NCBI GenBank assembly: GCA_021234535.1
Contig: CM037829.1
Location: forward strand, 27,810,962 to 27,874,961
Origin: Stichopus chloronotus
Taxonomy: Eukaryota; Echinodermata; Holothuroidea; Aspidochirotida; Stichopodidae
DNA length: 64,000 nucleotides
Direction: 5' to 3'
Positions 34,401 to 49,400 of the stretch are shown one piece after another. The notes below the pieces were generated by a model. It was not told where the DNA came from and made no database searches. It worked only from the letters and a program-made list of their open reading frames with translations. How positions within the stretch are numbered: the stretch's first letter is position 1; each line of letters starts with the position of its first letter. The position numbers and the translations under genes are program-made.

Positions 34401-37400
34401 CCTCAGATCTTGTGACCTCAGATCTTGTTTCAACCTGTAGTTGTGAACAGTTGATGTACTGTCATAAAATTGTAAAATTTTTATGTCCTCTTTTCTCCCT
34501 CCCTAACCATTTTGCCTTTTGGTTTTTTTTTTTCTCCTACCTCCAGAGACTGCCAGGGGAATGCTGTCGTTTGCAACTGAGCTAAATTCTCTGGGGGGTG
34601 AAAGTCAGCCGGTGTCCGCATGGGCAATGGGCCAGAATGACACCTGGCCGAAAATCAAAGAAAACCTTCAAACGATATCGACCGAGTTTTCGGCGCTTTC
34701 CGAGAAATATTCCCAACAGGTGTGTTCCTCTTCAGTCCTATTTGAAGGAGTCCCCCTCAGACCGTGTTGGCAAATAGGTGCCTATCAGTTGAATGGAGTG
34801 TATTGCATGAACTTTTGTGGGGCATGTCGTCCAGTTGTATGTTCCATTTTAATTTAGCTGATGAAACATTCAGAGCAGTGATTCATTATTGTCCTTCTTA
34901 TCTATGCACCATGGCATGACATACACACAGAGCAAGATGGCAGTTGAGTAATGTTCTCTGTCTCAGGCAGAAGGTTCTTTAATTTGAAATTACTTTGAAT
35001 CACCTTCTGCCGTCAGACTGATGAATTGACCAATCCAGCCCTGCGACCAATCCAGTACTCCAGAGTGATGAATGAATGGTATCCTTGTTGATATAAATTA
35101 GATACTTCAAACTGATTATACAGTAATGGCCAACCTACAAAACCATCATTTTCATCCCAATTGTCATGCCGGTTTATCATAGTGATGTTCTCGATGGAAG
35201 TAAACCTCACTTACCTGTCTCCACACAACTAGTGCACATCCCATTACCATGCTAGAAACCGGTAACCTGTACACTGCCTCTGCCTTTGCCCTATCCTAAC
35301 ATTGACCAGTGCCTTGCTTCACAAATGAACACCCCAGAATTTTCAAATACCCCTGTGACTTCTTCAGAGCAGACATCATCCAAGTGGGCTGTGCATTTTA
35401 GCTTTCTCATTTCAAATAAAAGTTGACAATTACACCTAGGCTGCTATTTCAGGATGTATCGCACATGGTGTAACCTTCTCTGGTTGTTCCTGACCTTAAA
35501 ATGCCATCCAGTGAGTTGCTGTGGTGACAGAATTCACTGTCATACTGGATGATGTAGCATTATTGTTGTAGTACTTGTATTTTGATCAGAATAAGATTTA
35601 CTTACCATAATCATCTCAAGTCCAAGAAGTGTAGCACAATTGTTACATTTCTTTGGCTGCTGTTTTCCCTTACCATCTGTTTGCATGGCAACCTTAGTCA
35701 AACATTTCAAGGTGGTTTTCGCTGATGTTTCTAGCCTGATGAAAAGTTAAAAATGTGTTTTGTTTTGTTGTATTGCAGACAAAACTTTCACTAGATGCAG
35801 TAGTAGAGAGGTTGGCCCTACAGCTAGATTTACTTCAAGGGTATAAAGTAAGTACTGACAATTATTTTGTATTTAGATAATAGAAAAAGGAAGATACAAT
35901 GAAAAACAAACAAAGTGGACTTTCCCTTCGGTCAGCATCACAAACATCATCCTTACACATATAGGTTTGTCTGTCATGATAATTGATTGCTTTTTTTCTT
36001 TTTTTGATTGGGTGGATGGGAACTTGGTGGGGAGAACGTTTGCATGACTGACTAACTTTTCTTGATGGAGTAGAAATGATTTGTCAATCAAAGCAGTAAG
36101 TGTTGCCTTCAGTGGTGAGTGAGGGTTTAGTTAGTTAGCCACCTGGTAGGTTGTCAGTTATTCGGTCATTTTTTTCATTCAGAAGAACAGTCAATGCAGT
36201 CAGTCAGTCAGTTAGTCAGGCAGTAGTTAGTCAGACAATAGTCAGTCGGTCAGTCATTCAGGCAGTCAGTCAGTCACTCAGTTAGTTGCACAGTCAGTTA
36301 CACTGTCATTCATTCAGACAGCAGTTTTGTCAGACCATAGTTAATCAGTCTCTCTGACATAAAGTCAGTCTGACAGCCATTATTCAGGCAGACATCAGTT
36401 ACTCAGGTGGTTGTTTGTCAGACAGGGTAGATATCTTAAACCTCTAACATTTTTTTCCATGCCGTCTACTTTTCTGCCATTTCTCCTTGACAGGATCTGT
36501 GTGAAAGACACGAGAAAGGAGTCCTTAGAGACCACCAGAGTGCCTTAAACAAGATGGCTAACATCAAGAAAAAGAAAATGACCGCAACCATAAAGGGATC
36601 GGAGCATGTCGGGGAAGTGGAACAACTATCATCGAGAATAATTGAGGTGTGTGTAGGGTTTGGATTGAAATTCTTTGCTGTTAACTCTTTGATTCTCCAT
36701 GTTTGAACAAAGCTCATTTTGTGAGATTCATACAAAAGACAATTGCACTAGCATAGCATGTTACAGTATGTGAGGAACCCAAAGAAGGAAGTACCTGTAC
36801 AGTACCCAGGGATGTCCAAACTGGTTCTCTATAATTCCAATAGGTGAAAGACATATGAAAAGCAAAAACCATTCATAAAGTTAAGAAGTGCACAGTTCAT
36901 TATTTCTCTCTCCTTGAACACATACGTCCAAAAGCGAAATTCTCTCAAGAAATGAATGAAAAGCACAAAAGCATTAATCCTCAAAGAGCAGTGACGAGGG
37001 AAAAGCGTTTTCCATTCTCATCCTCCTTGATATATTTGAGGTCATGTGTCAGGTTCCCCCTGTCACCTGATCCAACTTTGATAGCCCCTTCCCCACCCTT
37101 CTCTCCACATAATATCATGGAAGTATGCAAGGTTTTGCTTTAGCACCGCAATCTTAGTAAGTTACTGTAAATGGAATGTTGTACACTTGCTTGAAGTGTC
37201 AGAGACAGAACCCTTGTCAAAGGACAAGATGCTTTTTGAACTTCAAAGTAGTTCAAGTTCAGGAATCCTCTACACCAGGATGATCATCAAAGGTGATATG
37301 TGAAAATGGTGAAATCTTATCCATGATTAAATCTTATTTGCAGGCACATTCCTCTTTTGTTTTAAGAAGTTTCTGTTGTTCTTTTTTTTCTCTCCTACAA

Positions 37401-40400
37401 CAGCAAGAAAGTCAGATTATGACAATGGAGAACAGGAATTACTTTTCTCTGCACTGCCTTCAGATGGAGACACAGTTAGTGTATGCTAATGTCCAGATAG
37501 TAGCAGATATCATGCAGGCCCTTGCCCAGTGTGAACTTAAAGGACACCAAGAGGTGAGTAGAAATATGACCAGCGACAGGGGATATCACGAGGGGATACT
37601 AAACATGGACGTCTATGTGGATATGAGGAGGTGATTGTAAACATAGCCAGCTACAGGGGATATGATGAGGTTATGATAAACATGGGCAGACCGAAGGAGA
37701 TGTGATGAGGGGAGAGTTTTAAACATTGCCAGCTGCAGAGGATATCACGAGGCGATGATGAACAGGGGTAGACTGCAGGGGATATGAGGAGATGGTGGTA
37801 AACATGGGCATCTAATGGGGATATGATGATGTGATCTAATGGGGATGGAATGATGTGATTGTAGGCATGGTCACCAGTTGCAGGGAATATGAGGAAGGGA
37901 TCATAAACATGGACATCTGATGGTTATATTATGACGTGATTGTAAACATGGTCAGTTGCAGGGGATATGAGGAAGGGATCATTAACATGGACATCTGATG
38001 GTTATATTATGACGTGATTGTAAACATGGTCAGTTGCAGGGGATATGATGATGGCATCATTAACATGAGTGGCTAAAGGGGATGTAATAGGAAGGAAATT
38101 AATAAAGATCACTAGCTACAGAGGATATAATTAGGTAATTTTAGACATGGCTAGCCTCTGGGGATATGATGAGGTGGTTCTGATCATGGGCAGCTTAAAG
38201 TAATATGATAAGGAAATTGTAATCATGTCTAGCCACTTGGATATAATGAGTCGATTAAATGGGGATTATGAGGGGATATCATGGGGTAAGCTGCAACATA
38301 CAGGTTGCTATGGGGATATCGTGAGTTTGTCTGTCCTCATATGGATAGCTATGGCAGGATATCGTACGGTCAGCTGTGAACACATCTGTTTTGAAGGGGT
38401 TACCATAAGGCCAGAGGTATCGTATGGACTGGTAAGGGGATATTATGAGGCCTGTAATATGAGTTGTGAGGATGTCATCAGGTCAGCTTAATGTACAGAT
38501 TGCATATTGGAGGATATCCAAGAAAAAGATCAGTTTGAGAAAGGGAAGAGGAATATGTACTGACCTCTGGTGGAGAGGACTAGATGAACTCCTTATTTGT
38601 TTAAACTGATATAGAAAAACAAAAGACATTAAAAGCTGGTGTAGTTGTAACAGATTTTAACTAAATCAGATCAGTAAATCTTTGCTTCAGTAATCCGTGG
38701 CTCATAACCTCTTAAAGTGCAGCTTCCCTGAGCAGAGTGTGGACTCAGCCATTTCTGATTTTTCAGAGTCAATGTGAACCCAAGATTTCTGCTGTTAGAA
38801 GTATTTTATGCACCTAAATTGACACATTGTAACTTCTGTGGAGTCATAAGCAAAGTCAAATGGCAGAGTAGCATTAGCCATGAGGTATACTTATCATGTA
38901 AACTTGTATCTAGCAGATGGATCATTATTTTGGAAACATGGTGGTATTTTTGGGTGTATACTGTGCTGTTTTGTGAAGTGACATTTTAAATTAGGATACC
39001 AAACCTAGCCTATATGCAAAGGTAGAAAAACCTTATCAAAGAAACAGAACTGTGACAGGATTCATCAGCAGCATACTATGTTTAAGGAATTATGTCATTC
39101 TGCTCTCAATAAAATAGGTTAGGTTGTCTGAAGCTGTACAGTTTCAGCAACAGCTAGGGGGTGTGTCATTCTAGGGGATGTTTCATTCTAAGTGTACTTT
39201 CTTTTTGCAAATTGTGGCAATGTATTACAGCTACAGTGTAAATAAATCTGAAATGGGATTATTTGTGGTGTGAAAGATTAACAAAGATGTTAAATTATAT
39301 CTAGCAATGCAGACAAAGGAACAGCTGTCGGTAGTTTTTGTGGAAGACCAGTGTTTTTAGACCCAAACCCCAGTAAGTGCTTTGGATATAGCAGTGAATA
39401 ATTTATCCAGTATCCATCTCATTTTGCTATGCAAAATGATAAAATTGCTGCACAAAGGGAATATTGTGTAGCAGTTTTTGTATGTATTTAAAACTAATAT
39501 CTGATTTTACCACAAAATATGGAAGAAAACTGCCATGCAAATATTGAACCCTGAAATATTCCCTGTAAAGTTCTTGCAAAATTCCTTCACAGCATCCAGC
39601 CATGGATCTGTTTATGGTGGAATACATAAGCAGTTACTGTGATCAACAGCTGACTGTGGAGCGTTTAGCACGTCGGCCTTTCTTTAAAAATATCTCCAAG
39701 AATACTGAAGCTCTTTCTTCGCTATCGCCAACTCTATTAGCCAATAAACAGTGATGCCATGACAACATGGATACATATATCTCTATTGCCATAATCGTTT
39801 TGTCTTTGTCCAACAGATTAATGTTTTTCTTAATCATACCTGTTTAGTCACAGGACACCCTCAGACCATAGAGTGAACCCAATGAGTACAATTAGCAAAG
39901 TTATTGTTGTTTTTAAGTAAATTCACTTGTCTCACTGTGTGTTTGATGTGTATGTGATAAATACATCATGTCATTGACATATTCCGTGTGGATCCATTGA
40001 TCACCTTGCTCTTTAAACAGATCAGCATTCTTCTCGCTCATGCCTGTTTAGTAATATTACACCATCGGATCATACCATTATTCTGCTGCCAATAAACCTA
40101 ATTAGCATAAGAAAAGATAAAATTTTGCAGTGTTCCTGTGTACGTGGGTTCAGTTTGTTGTATTGCTAAAGTGAAATCAAACTCCACAGTTCACTTGTAA
40201 GCTCCCTCAATCAACTGTAAGTCTCCCTTGTGTTAAGCTTTGATTGTGTATTTTTTTTTTAATTATTATTTTTTGTAAAATTTGAATGAAATTTATTTGT
40301 TATTGGAAGCCAAAGAAAGAAACTTGTGTGAGTGAGCAAACAATCAGGCAGATATAGTGCTCGTGATTAAACAAGCGATTCAACTCGACATTGGTACTTA

Positions 40401-43400
40401 GAAACAGATATCTCCTCAGTATACTTCTCATGTCACATCATGTATGCTAGAAAAGGAGTTTTCACTTTTCTGAGGATCATTTGTGTGATTTGGAGATCTT
40501 TTTTTTCCCTCTCGTACTTCTAATCTCTGTTGTTACCTTTGGAGAGCAGGACAGACCATTTAATACACTGTACCATTGACTTTTGTTGCACTTGTTACAA
40601 CTGATGACTGATGTGTTTGACTGTCTAAGATAATCTCATTAAGTCTCATTTCATTTTTACCGACGAAATTTGGGAGACCAAGCATTACAATGAAGAAGAA
40701 AAGTTTTTTCATTCCAACATTTTGCTCTGAAAGGTAACTTTAAGTTTTAAAAAAATTGTCAATCTTGAAAAAGTAACTTTTATTTCTGGTTGCTCTCTCA
40801 CCCGAAACAACACTGTAGAGAAACTAGTAGACTAACCACTTCGATTTTCAATGTTTATAGTTAAACAGTTTAACTTGCAAATCATGTTTTTAACCAGTTT
40901 TGGCAGTTCTTGTAGAACAAAGTAGATAGAGTTGCTTTATAGTATGTTCTGTTAGGCCGGAAGTTTGGATTTTGAATAAAATAACAGACACTCTACTTCA
41001 AACCAATCGGCAAAATTAGTTTAGTTAAAGGGGAAATGCAGTCACCCCAGTTTGTATTAGTATAGTCCCCTATCGTAATTCGTGGATGGCTCTTTTGCAT
41101 CAAGTGGCAACATTTACGTTGCTGGATCGCTAAATTTATGCAAGTTACTTGTTTGGTTTGAATACACTATAGTTTGCGTATCCTGAAAGATATTTGTAAG
41201 ATATAAAAGAGGAACTGGTAAGATTTAGCCGATACATCAGAATAAAGTTGGGGTGACTGCTTAGTGCCATAAAAAATGTTTACAGCCATAGGCATCTCAG
41301 TGCAGAAAATGCTTAGTGATTTAAAATTTATACGAAAAATGTGTTTTGATTTGTGTATCATCACTAGGAAGGTGGGCAGGGGTGGGGTGGGATGTAGTTG
41401 CCACTGAGCGAACGGCAAAAGAAACTTAAAACCTTCAGTAGGAAGACATTGTCATTGCCCCTCTAATCTATCGTTTTCCAAACTTCGGGTTGTTACCCCA
41501 GTTAGTGGCGAGAGGCAATTCTTGTGGAGCCACAGACTACTGTAAGGTTGAAGATGTTTTAAAAATTGCTACGTCTCAGGAGATACGAAGAAAAAATGTA
41601 GCAAAAATCAATTATATCATCAGTAAATTTGATACATCCATTTTACGTACTTTTTTAGCTGGACATGACGTATAAGAAATGCGGTCGTGCTCTGATGGTG
41701 CTACCTGAAAAAGCTTCGCCACAAGAACAATTTAAGAAATTACAGCTCTAGTTAGATTAGAATGCTGTATGGGTCATCCCTGTGAATATTTGAGATAGAC
41801 CTGTGAGTGGTGATGACATGGGCTGGATGTGGCAATGAGACGCTCTTAAGGTTATCCTCATTGCATCGTACCATTTAGCACACCCTGACATGATTTTTAG
41901 AAAGACCATGAGTCACGAAGGTTAAAGTGATATGACGAATCACATCAACTGACCATTTCAACCAACCACAGATGGAATCAGAGCCCCAACCTTTAAGATT
42001 TTTGCTAGACTCTCATTTAAACTACAGTTTCTTTGCTCTACAATCATTCGCCAATATTACTAAAGGCTATGCTTGCTATTTACTCTGTGCCTAACATTTT
42101 TCTGCAATTGTTAATACTAACCAAGACTGCTTAAAATTTTGCAATCCTGCATCAAATGCTCACACATAATCATGCAATTCAGCATAAACACAAATGTGCA
42201 TATTTATATCATACATACCCCCCTGCCCCCCCCTCTCCTGTGCATTGTTCATAGCAGTAACCATGGAGACAGTGAAGTAAAAAAGAAACGGCATCCCCTT
42301 CTTTAAGTGGTTTCGGAGATATTCGAGCAACAAAGTTTTCTACCCTAGAAGTGCCTCTTCATAAGAATTTGTCAATTTTTTTATTTTCCATCTATTAAAT
42401 TCATAATTTTGTCAGCATTCTATTAAGTATCTGTAGTAATTGTTTCCCGACAATTTGCTGTGAAGCTTACTTGTTCTGCTTGGATATGGTTATAGTGCAA
42501 ACTGATGTAGAGTACTGGTTTAATATATAACCTATAACCTTTCCCCTTTCACCCCTATCTTCAGTTTTCATTTCACACATTTCATTCAACATCTACAGCT
42601 TTTGGAGTCGTGGGAAGATGCATTGGCCAAAGCCGAAAAGCTCCCGACCAGCTCGAAAGACCTGCAGCCCAACGCCACGTGATGCACGTAGCCGCAGACG
42701 GTGCCTCTGCCAGCGCCGCCTCTCCCTCCTCCTCCTCTCACTGCCAAATTACTTCACCATCTCTCGGCTGCTGCTGCTTCAGCAATATCACTAACAGGCT
42801 TCATCTCCAGTCATAGCATCCCAGCTGATCATTCCAGCTTGAGCTTTGTATGAGGATCTCAGAAACATTAACACCATCTGTGAGGAAGATCTGGTAGACA
42901 GACGAGCGTATGAAACAAGCTCAGGCAGTTCACCGAGCAGAGGGAGCTGGTATGATTGCAGAGAATATAAGTGGGGCAGTTTTGGCAAGCAGGGTGTTCC
43001 ATCTAACCATTATAGTCAGATAAACTTGGCCTGCTTTTCCTCCTAACTTGCATCAGCTAAAAAACCTTCTTTTGGTTGACATAAGTCGGCATGAAGAAGG
43101 AATGGAGGCTATTTCATACAAAATTGTAAACCGCAAAAGGTTCATCTTCATTCAGAAGTTGGAAGTGGCTCTGACTATTTTCTTTCATATTGTTTAAGCA
43201 TTTAATTTTTGAAATTGTAACATTGGTGTTGTTTTGATGTCATGAATATCCATCACACATCAAAAACAGTTGATTATCAATTTCAGTATTAAACCACTTA
43301 AAAAAAAAAAATATTAAAAGATTAAAAGCATTTTATGGAAATGTGTCGTAAAAGATGAAATGGTGCAAATTCTAGTTTTGGTTTTAGCATTAAATCCACC

Positions 43401-46400
43401 TTTCCATGAAAACAAAACAAGAGACAAATTGAAATCTTTGAATGTGTATACTCAAAAACAGTCATTGAAAGAGCAAAGCAATTTGAAGGGGGAAAACATA
43501 CACCAAATTTGAGAGAATTTTTACTTTAGGGCAGACATATTTCACATTGACTGTGTGGCTGTTGAGTCTTTTATGGAAACAGGAAAGGGGGTTGGTAAAC
43601 TTTGTTGGAGTCTAAGACTTCAAACGATGGAAACCGGATTTGTGTCCCTTGGCATCTTAACTCAGCACCTTGACAGGATGTTCCTTGCTATTTTATTTGT
43701 CCTTTTATGTTCCATTTTTGCATCGGTTTTATAGCTTGAGGACAGTTGTGATCCTTTTCTTAGGCAAGAGGATACATCACACATTGCCATAAGTTAGGAA
43801 AAGCCTTTTATAAGTGATTCAACCTGTCATAAGTGATTCCTCCACTGCCAAGTGTCATTTGTGATAACGTGAGAAGATACAAGCCTTATGCTGCTGTGAC
43901 TGTTATCGTTCGGATAAATTCTTGACCTAGGGTAAATGATAAACCAGTGTCAGTGATTCAGTGTCGCTGTCAGCACCTTTCAGTTTTTTGTTTGGCAAAA
44001 TTGGCATTTTCTCTTGTAAATTTTGCCTTTCTACATTCCACTTAAAGTATTACCAAGAGAAAACACAATCTACCTTTTGAATAACATTTTGGTGAGCAGT
44101 TTTGTGCAGGCTATTGGATATCTTTAGTGGTATCATGTGTTTCTCAGAGAGGCATCGGTGAAATGACGAAAACCAAACCAATGAGGAGCGAGGTAGTGGG
44201 ACCTCTGACTTAGGTCTAGACTGCTGTGAGGCGTCACTGTGAATGTGACTGCTGCTTTCACTCTGTTTTGAGCAGAGTGGTCCCTTTGCTGTTGAAAGTA
44301 TACTCCAGTCATTAGTCGATTGTTTTGGAATGTGTACATTATAAAAACAGAAAAAATGGATTCTTGTTTTGTTAATGCGCTTAGAAACTTTCGGTGAATG
44401 CAAGATACCTCTAATGTTCCATCTTGAACCTGACACCTAAGTACTGAGTTCATTTTTAATGGCATTTCTTTGAAGGTATTCATAACAGATGTTGGAATTG
44501 GAAGAGATGGAAGACATGTGTTAATTAAAAGAGGATTTAACGATGCCTGGGAGTTAAATCACTTATCTCATGGCAATTCTCTCTACCTCTGAAAATACCG
44601 TGTCACGGAACAATGTTGCCGCAGATCGTCCGCATATCTCCCAGCAGCTTTTGCTGAAGGAATTTCAAAAATTTTTAATAACTCAGTGATCTTCTCAATT
44701 TTAACACATGCAGACCTTGAGAAGTTGAAAGCAATATATTTTATTTTTGACCCTTCTTTTTTTTTTTTATTTATGGACACCTATCATTATTGATAAAATA
44801 TCCAGTGATTTTGAGGAGGCTGACTCTTACAGTAATAATCATTCCTTCTATTCAAAGGTCATTTAAGTTTTTCATCATTTCCATTTTAATCTGAGATCTA
44901 GTAAACATACTCATAAAGGTGCCATGATAGCCATCTATATTCTTCAAAACGTTCTTTTACTCTGATTTCACTTTTTTACTGCTTCTATGAACTCTATATT
45001 AGACCAAAACAAGCAAAAGTAAAACGTGACAAAGGAAAGTGTGACTTTTGAAACTGTTTCAGAGCTCTTCCATGTTGCACACTCACTAGTAGATGGGAGC
45101 ATGAACACTCTGGAATTTAAAAACCAAGGGGGATGGGAGGTGATGTGGAGGGGGAGGGGATGGAGAGATGTAGTAAAGAAGGGATTCGAAATTTATATTA
45201 AGGAGGAAGCACCTAACTTTGATCAAAGGTGGCAAGTTTAAAGTAACAACCAGCGTTCCAGATGGGGAGGCAGACTTGGATGGGCAGTCTTTTGGCCGAT
45301 GCTTACAGTGAGCATTCTAGGTATGGCACGATCTTTACTTCTGTCGCAAGAGTCTTCCTCGGTTGACGTGGAAACAGGATCTGTTTGTTCCAGTTTCATT
45401 GCTAGGAGAACAGCCAGAAGGGGGTTGGTTGGAATTCTACTTATGCACTATGACCACACATTGGACGGTTCCAGTGCTAAACATGTTGGTTGATAACGTG
45501 GTAGCAGATTCCCCCATTTCCCTTGATTTAAAAATAAAACACTCAAAAGTCTTTTCCAGCTATTACAATTAATAAATGCTGACGATGAGTCATCGATATG
45601 TCTTTTTGCAACGGCCAAACAGGAGCCTGAAAATTGACTGTGATCAATGAGATATTATGATAGGTTACTTTGATCCATGTTGCTGCGTATTTTTTACTCC
45701 TTTTTTCCACCTTGTACTTTTATCATCTATCATTAGCTTTTCACATGCAACATTTTTTGCATGATCATCCAGTTTAAAGGTTTACAACATGTGAAAAGTC
45801 AGAAGAAAATGAAGATGTCAAACAAAAAAACAAAAACTCAAACTATTGCAACAAAATGCCACAGAGTTGGTGTGACATGCTGTTCAATTATGGTTGCTGT
45901 GAACAAGAGGGGGGGGGGGGTGATGGTGGGGGGTGCACTTGAAAAATGTACATGATCACAAAATGGTTGCCATGGAGATTGCCACGGAGATTGTTATGGA
46001 GATTTTTTAATGGAGAGAGTCCAATCTCACCTCCAGACATTTCTAATAATGGGATGCAAAGTGACACCACTTAACTATGATTTCTTGCTCTGTTTGAGAT
46101 ACCAGTAGCCTCTTGTCAACTTTTCCTGCCAAGCAAAGCTTTGGTATGAGGGAGAGGTTTTTGAAGGGGGGGACTGCATTATTTCAGTGGGGTATAATTG
46201 TCACTCGAGGGTGGCCTCCATTGGGAACACTGGTATTGAACAGAGGTCACAATAGACAAACTGTTGTCAAGGTTTAATTTGTTTTCTGGGTCAAGGCAAC
46301 CAAGAAATGTCCCTACTTTGTCACAGACAAAAAAATAACAAAAGATGCGAGGTTTTGCTTCTTTCCTAATGAACCACTTTTTGGAAATTTAGAATAATAA

Positions 46401-49400
46401 AAAGCACTCAGATATATTTGTATTGGTGCCCCACTCTGAATGCACAGCTATTCATTCCAACTGCTTCATTTTGAAGATTGGAGTTGTAACTTGGTGATGC
46501 TATAGTTTACATGAATCTGACAATACTAGGTTAATTCATTTTTTACTTTTCCAAAATGTCAACCATTAAACACTTGTAGCACAGGATAGTATGCTAGTGT
46601 AATGTGACCTTTAATTACAGATCATTCAGAGTATTGCTCATGTTAGACCATCATCAGTTCTAACTACAGTATATCTATCTAGCAAACCTGTATGAGCAGT
46701 GCTATGTTGCTTTGTTACTGTCAGACCTTATGTGATAGTTTAAATTCAGTCTGTTGGTGCCTTTTGTCAATCTTTTGTCGATAGGCTAGTCTGATGTCAC
46801 ATCAGTGGTAGCAGAATCAGCATTGTCTTATTCAACAGCCAGCTGATTTCCCATTTTTTGTGTTGCTCTTCCACCATTCTACTAATATTGTTTACCTGTG
46901 GTTATCACGTCAGTCTGCGATAAGACCAGTGGTCGTAGGCAGACCCGTGTGTCATTGGTCAGGCTGATTATGTTAATTTTCGTATTGTTATATTGCTTTG
47001 CAGGCATTTTCAAGGACTTAGCCAGTCACTGTGTAGGCTAGAGGTCAGGAATTTGGTGCAGTTATTTAAACTTGGTTATCTGCAACAACAGGTCATGCCC
47101 TTTAGTGCCACCATCTTGCCTGCATGTATTCAACATAGATGGTTTGGTGTGGGTACTGTGACTGGTCCTAGGGTGGTGGAGGGGTGTCTTTCTTTCCCAC
47201 CATTAAATTTCTGAAGCTTGAAAAGTCGACTACTTGAAGGGTTCTGAAAGGCTATCTGAATGCCTTCTCATATCCTAGAAAGTCATCTGTGGTTAAGCTA
47301 CACATTACACTGCATATTCATTACCAACATTTCTCTACTAGGAGGTGAACCCTCTTCTTATGTAGCAATTTCATGGTCTTCATGTTGCCCCGTTTCTGAA
47401 AATCGCAGCTTCCAAAAATTTTGGAGGATAAGAATAAACGTTACTTTTGATTGTTTCAGAAAATCATGACATGCTATAATTTGAGGATAATTGGAGTTGT
47501 CTTTTAAAGGAGGATAGTTTGAATAGAGATTTTAGCCACCTGTTCTTTTTTTCAGTTTGTCTCCAGATTGGCCCAACACACTCCCATCTTGCATGGAGAA
47601 TTTTCCATAGAAACTGACTAGTCAGCTGAAATTTTGACTAAATACATTGTTAATCAACAGAAATCAGAGCTGAAAACTAGATTTCTGTTTCATTAAAAGA
47701 TTGGTCATGCCCATAAGAAAGACAATTTGAATTTAGACAGTCTTTTCAAGCATTTTTAAGGGTTTTTTTTTTTCAAACTTTCAGCTGTTTTGTGTTCTCT
47801 CTGTTTTGTCAGTGATGTGTGTTTGTCACTCATTCGAGGGTATACTGTCCCAAAAGTTCTTTTGAGTCTTCCTCACAATTGTCTATTTTTTCTTTGTTGA
47901 GTGGTTCTTAAAACAAGTACTTTATTGAATTTAGTGAATTATTGCTGGTAAGGTCCTTGATGATGTGTGATCAAAAAGTCTGTCGTTGATGGTAGCGAAG
48001 CCGAGTGATAATATTCTTGATGTTATGCAATGACCACAGTACTGATGACTTTGATGATGTTCAGCCAGGTTCGTATTCAAGGGGCCGGGTGACCAAGGGT
48101 TGAATCCCCTTAAAAAAAATTGTTTGCAGCCCTTAGGATTGTTTTGGATGAAAAACATCACATGTGTCGGTGACTGCCTTCCCACTTCCCTTTCCCCTAG
48201 GAATCTGTCCTGACTTTTGCTTGTGTTTAGCAATGAAGGAACATAAGCAAATTATTTATAAAAAAAAAATTATAGTCAACTTGCTATAAGGAGCTATACA
48301 TATTGTTTAATGTGCCTTTCTGTGGTTTGCTCTGGGAATCTATGTAATCTTGATTTATTGCTGTTACTAAGGTAACTCTTTTTTTTTTAAACATTTAAAT
48401 TATATAAATATAGAATCTTAAGAAATATTTCATTTATGATATCATAAGAAGATGAAGATAGAAAGGAAAATGAAAAGAGAGGCAGAGAGGTGAAGAGAGA
48501 GGAGTTGGACTTATTCAGTTTACTCTCAAAAGATATTAAGTAGTTAGATCACCAGACATAACTGGAAGTTCATTGTAAATAAATTTTTTTAAAAACATAT
48601 ATGGAGGAGCAATTATACAGATCTACATAAAAATGAGAAAATTTTGTCTGTTTTTTGTTTTCTTGCTGATGGAACCCTCAGATAGGAGCATACCTTTTAA
48701 TGGATGATCAGGAGGAAATGGGACCAGGGGCTGTGACAATGTCACAATTACTCTTCATCCCATCGTATGCATTGACAGGTCTACCAGAGGTTACAACTCA
48801 GTTAAAACTGAGAAACACAGGCTGTGAAAGAGACAAGACCAGGGTCCCCAGAATCATTGATTCTTGTTTTACAGACTGTGGGTTAATAATATTGACATTA
48901 CTGCAACAGTTGACAGGGTTTTTGAAAAAATTAGGACGTTACTTGGAAATATGAGTTCTTTAAGCCAATTGTAGCACTGTGATATTTAAAAAATTCTGAA
49001 ACTGATGGTTGCTACATACCTCTGGAATTTCCAATTATCCTGAACTGCATGATGGGCATACCTTTGTCTTACTTTGTCCCAAGCTGGAAAAGTCATCACC
49101 ATTGTAAAGTGGCCTCTGGTCAGCCGTTCAAACAAAGACGGGCATAATTGTTTGAGGAGGAGCTTAAGAATGAGAGTTTGTATCAGGTTGTGGTTGAGAT
49201 GGAGTACTTCTCATATCGGTGCATCGTCAAAAGAGACTGTCTTGTTTTAAAGTAGTGACTTTGGAGATCCCACATAAACGTACTGTAACTGAATTATGGT
49301 GTCATAAAATACTAATGTGTCCAACTTCTCAATTTTTATAGACCCTGGTTTGCAAAAGACGATCATATTTGCCATTCATGTATAAACCAGCTTAAAGTGG

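Larger units (their letters stand above)
38486..42598. other. SNX8 intron after exon 12
   Basis: Non-coding. It contains the two items listed separately at 39790-40130 and 41025-41466; the rest shows no gene. Confidence 0.5.

Noticed and set aside
36190..36420. CRISPR-like array of short repeats
   Set aside because: Units are contiguous CAGT-type microsatellite without unique spacers, in an animal intron.
42599..42682. Exon 13a as an internal exon spliced on to 13b
   Set aside because: The only GT near its end (GTGATG after base 42678) would leave phase 2 and shift the 13b frame away from the expected SNX8 C-terminus.
44050..44483. Overlapping minus-strand open frames of 128 and 116 codons
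   Set aside because: Two frames open in parallel, no domain, no start or splice context, no similarity I recognise.
48700..48954. 84-codon open frame beginning MDDQEEMGPG
   Set aside because: Lies between the SNX8 last exons with no splice link or family match.
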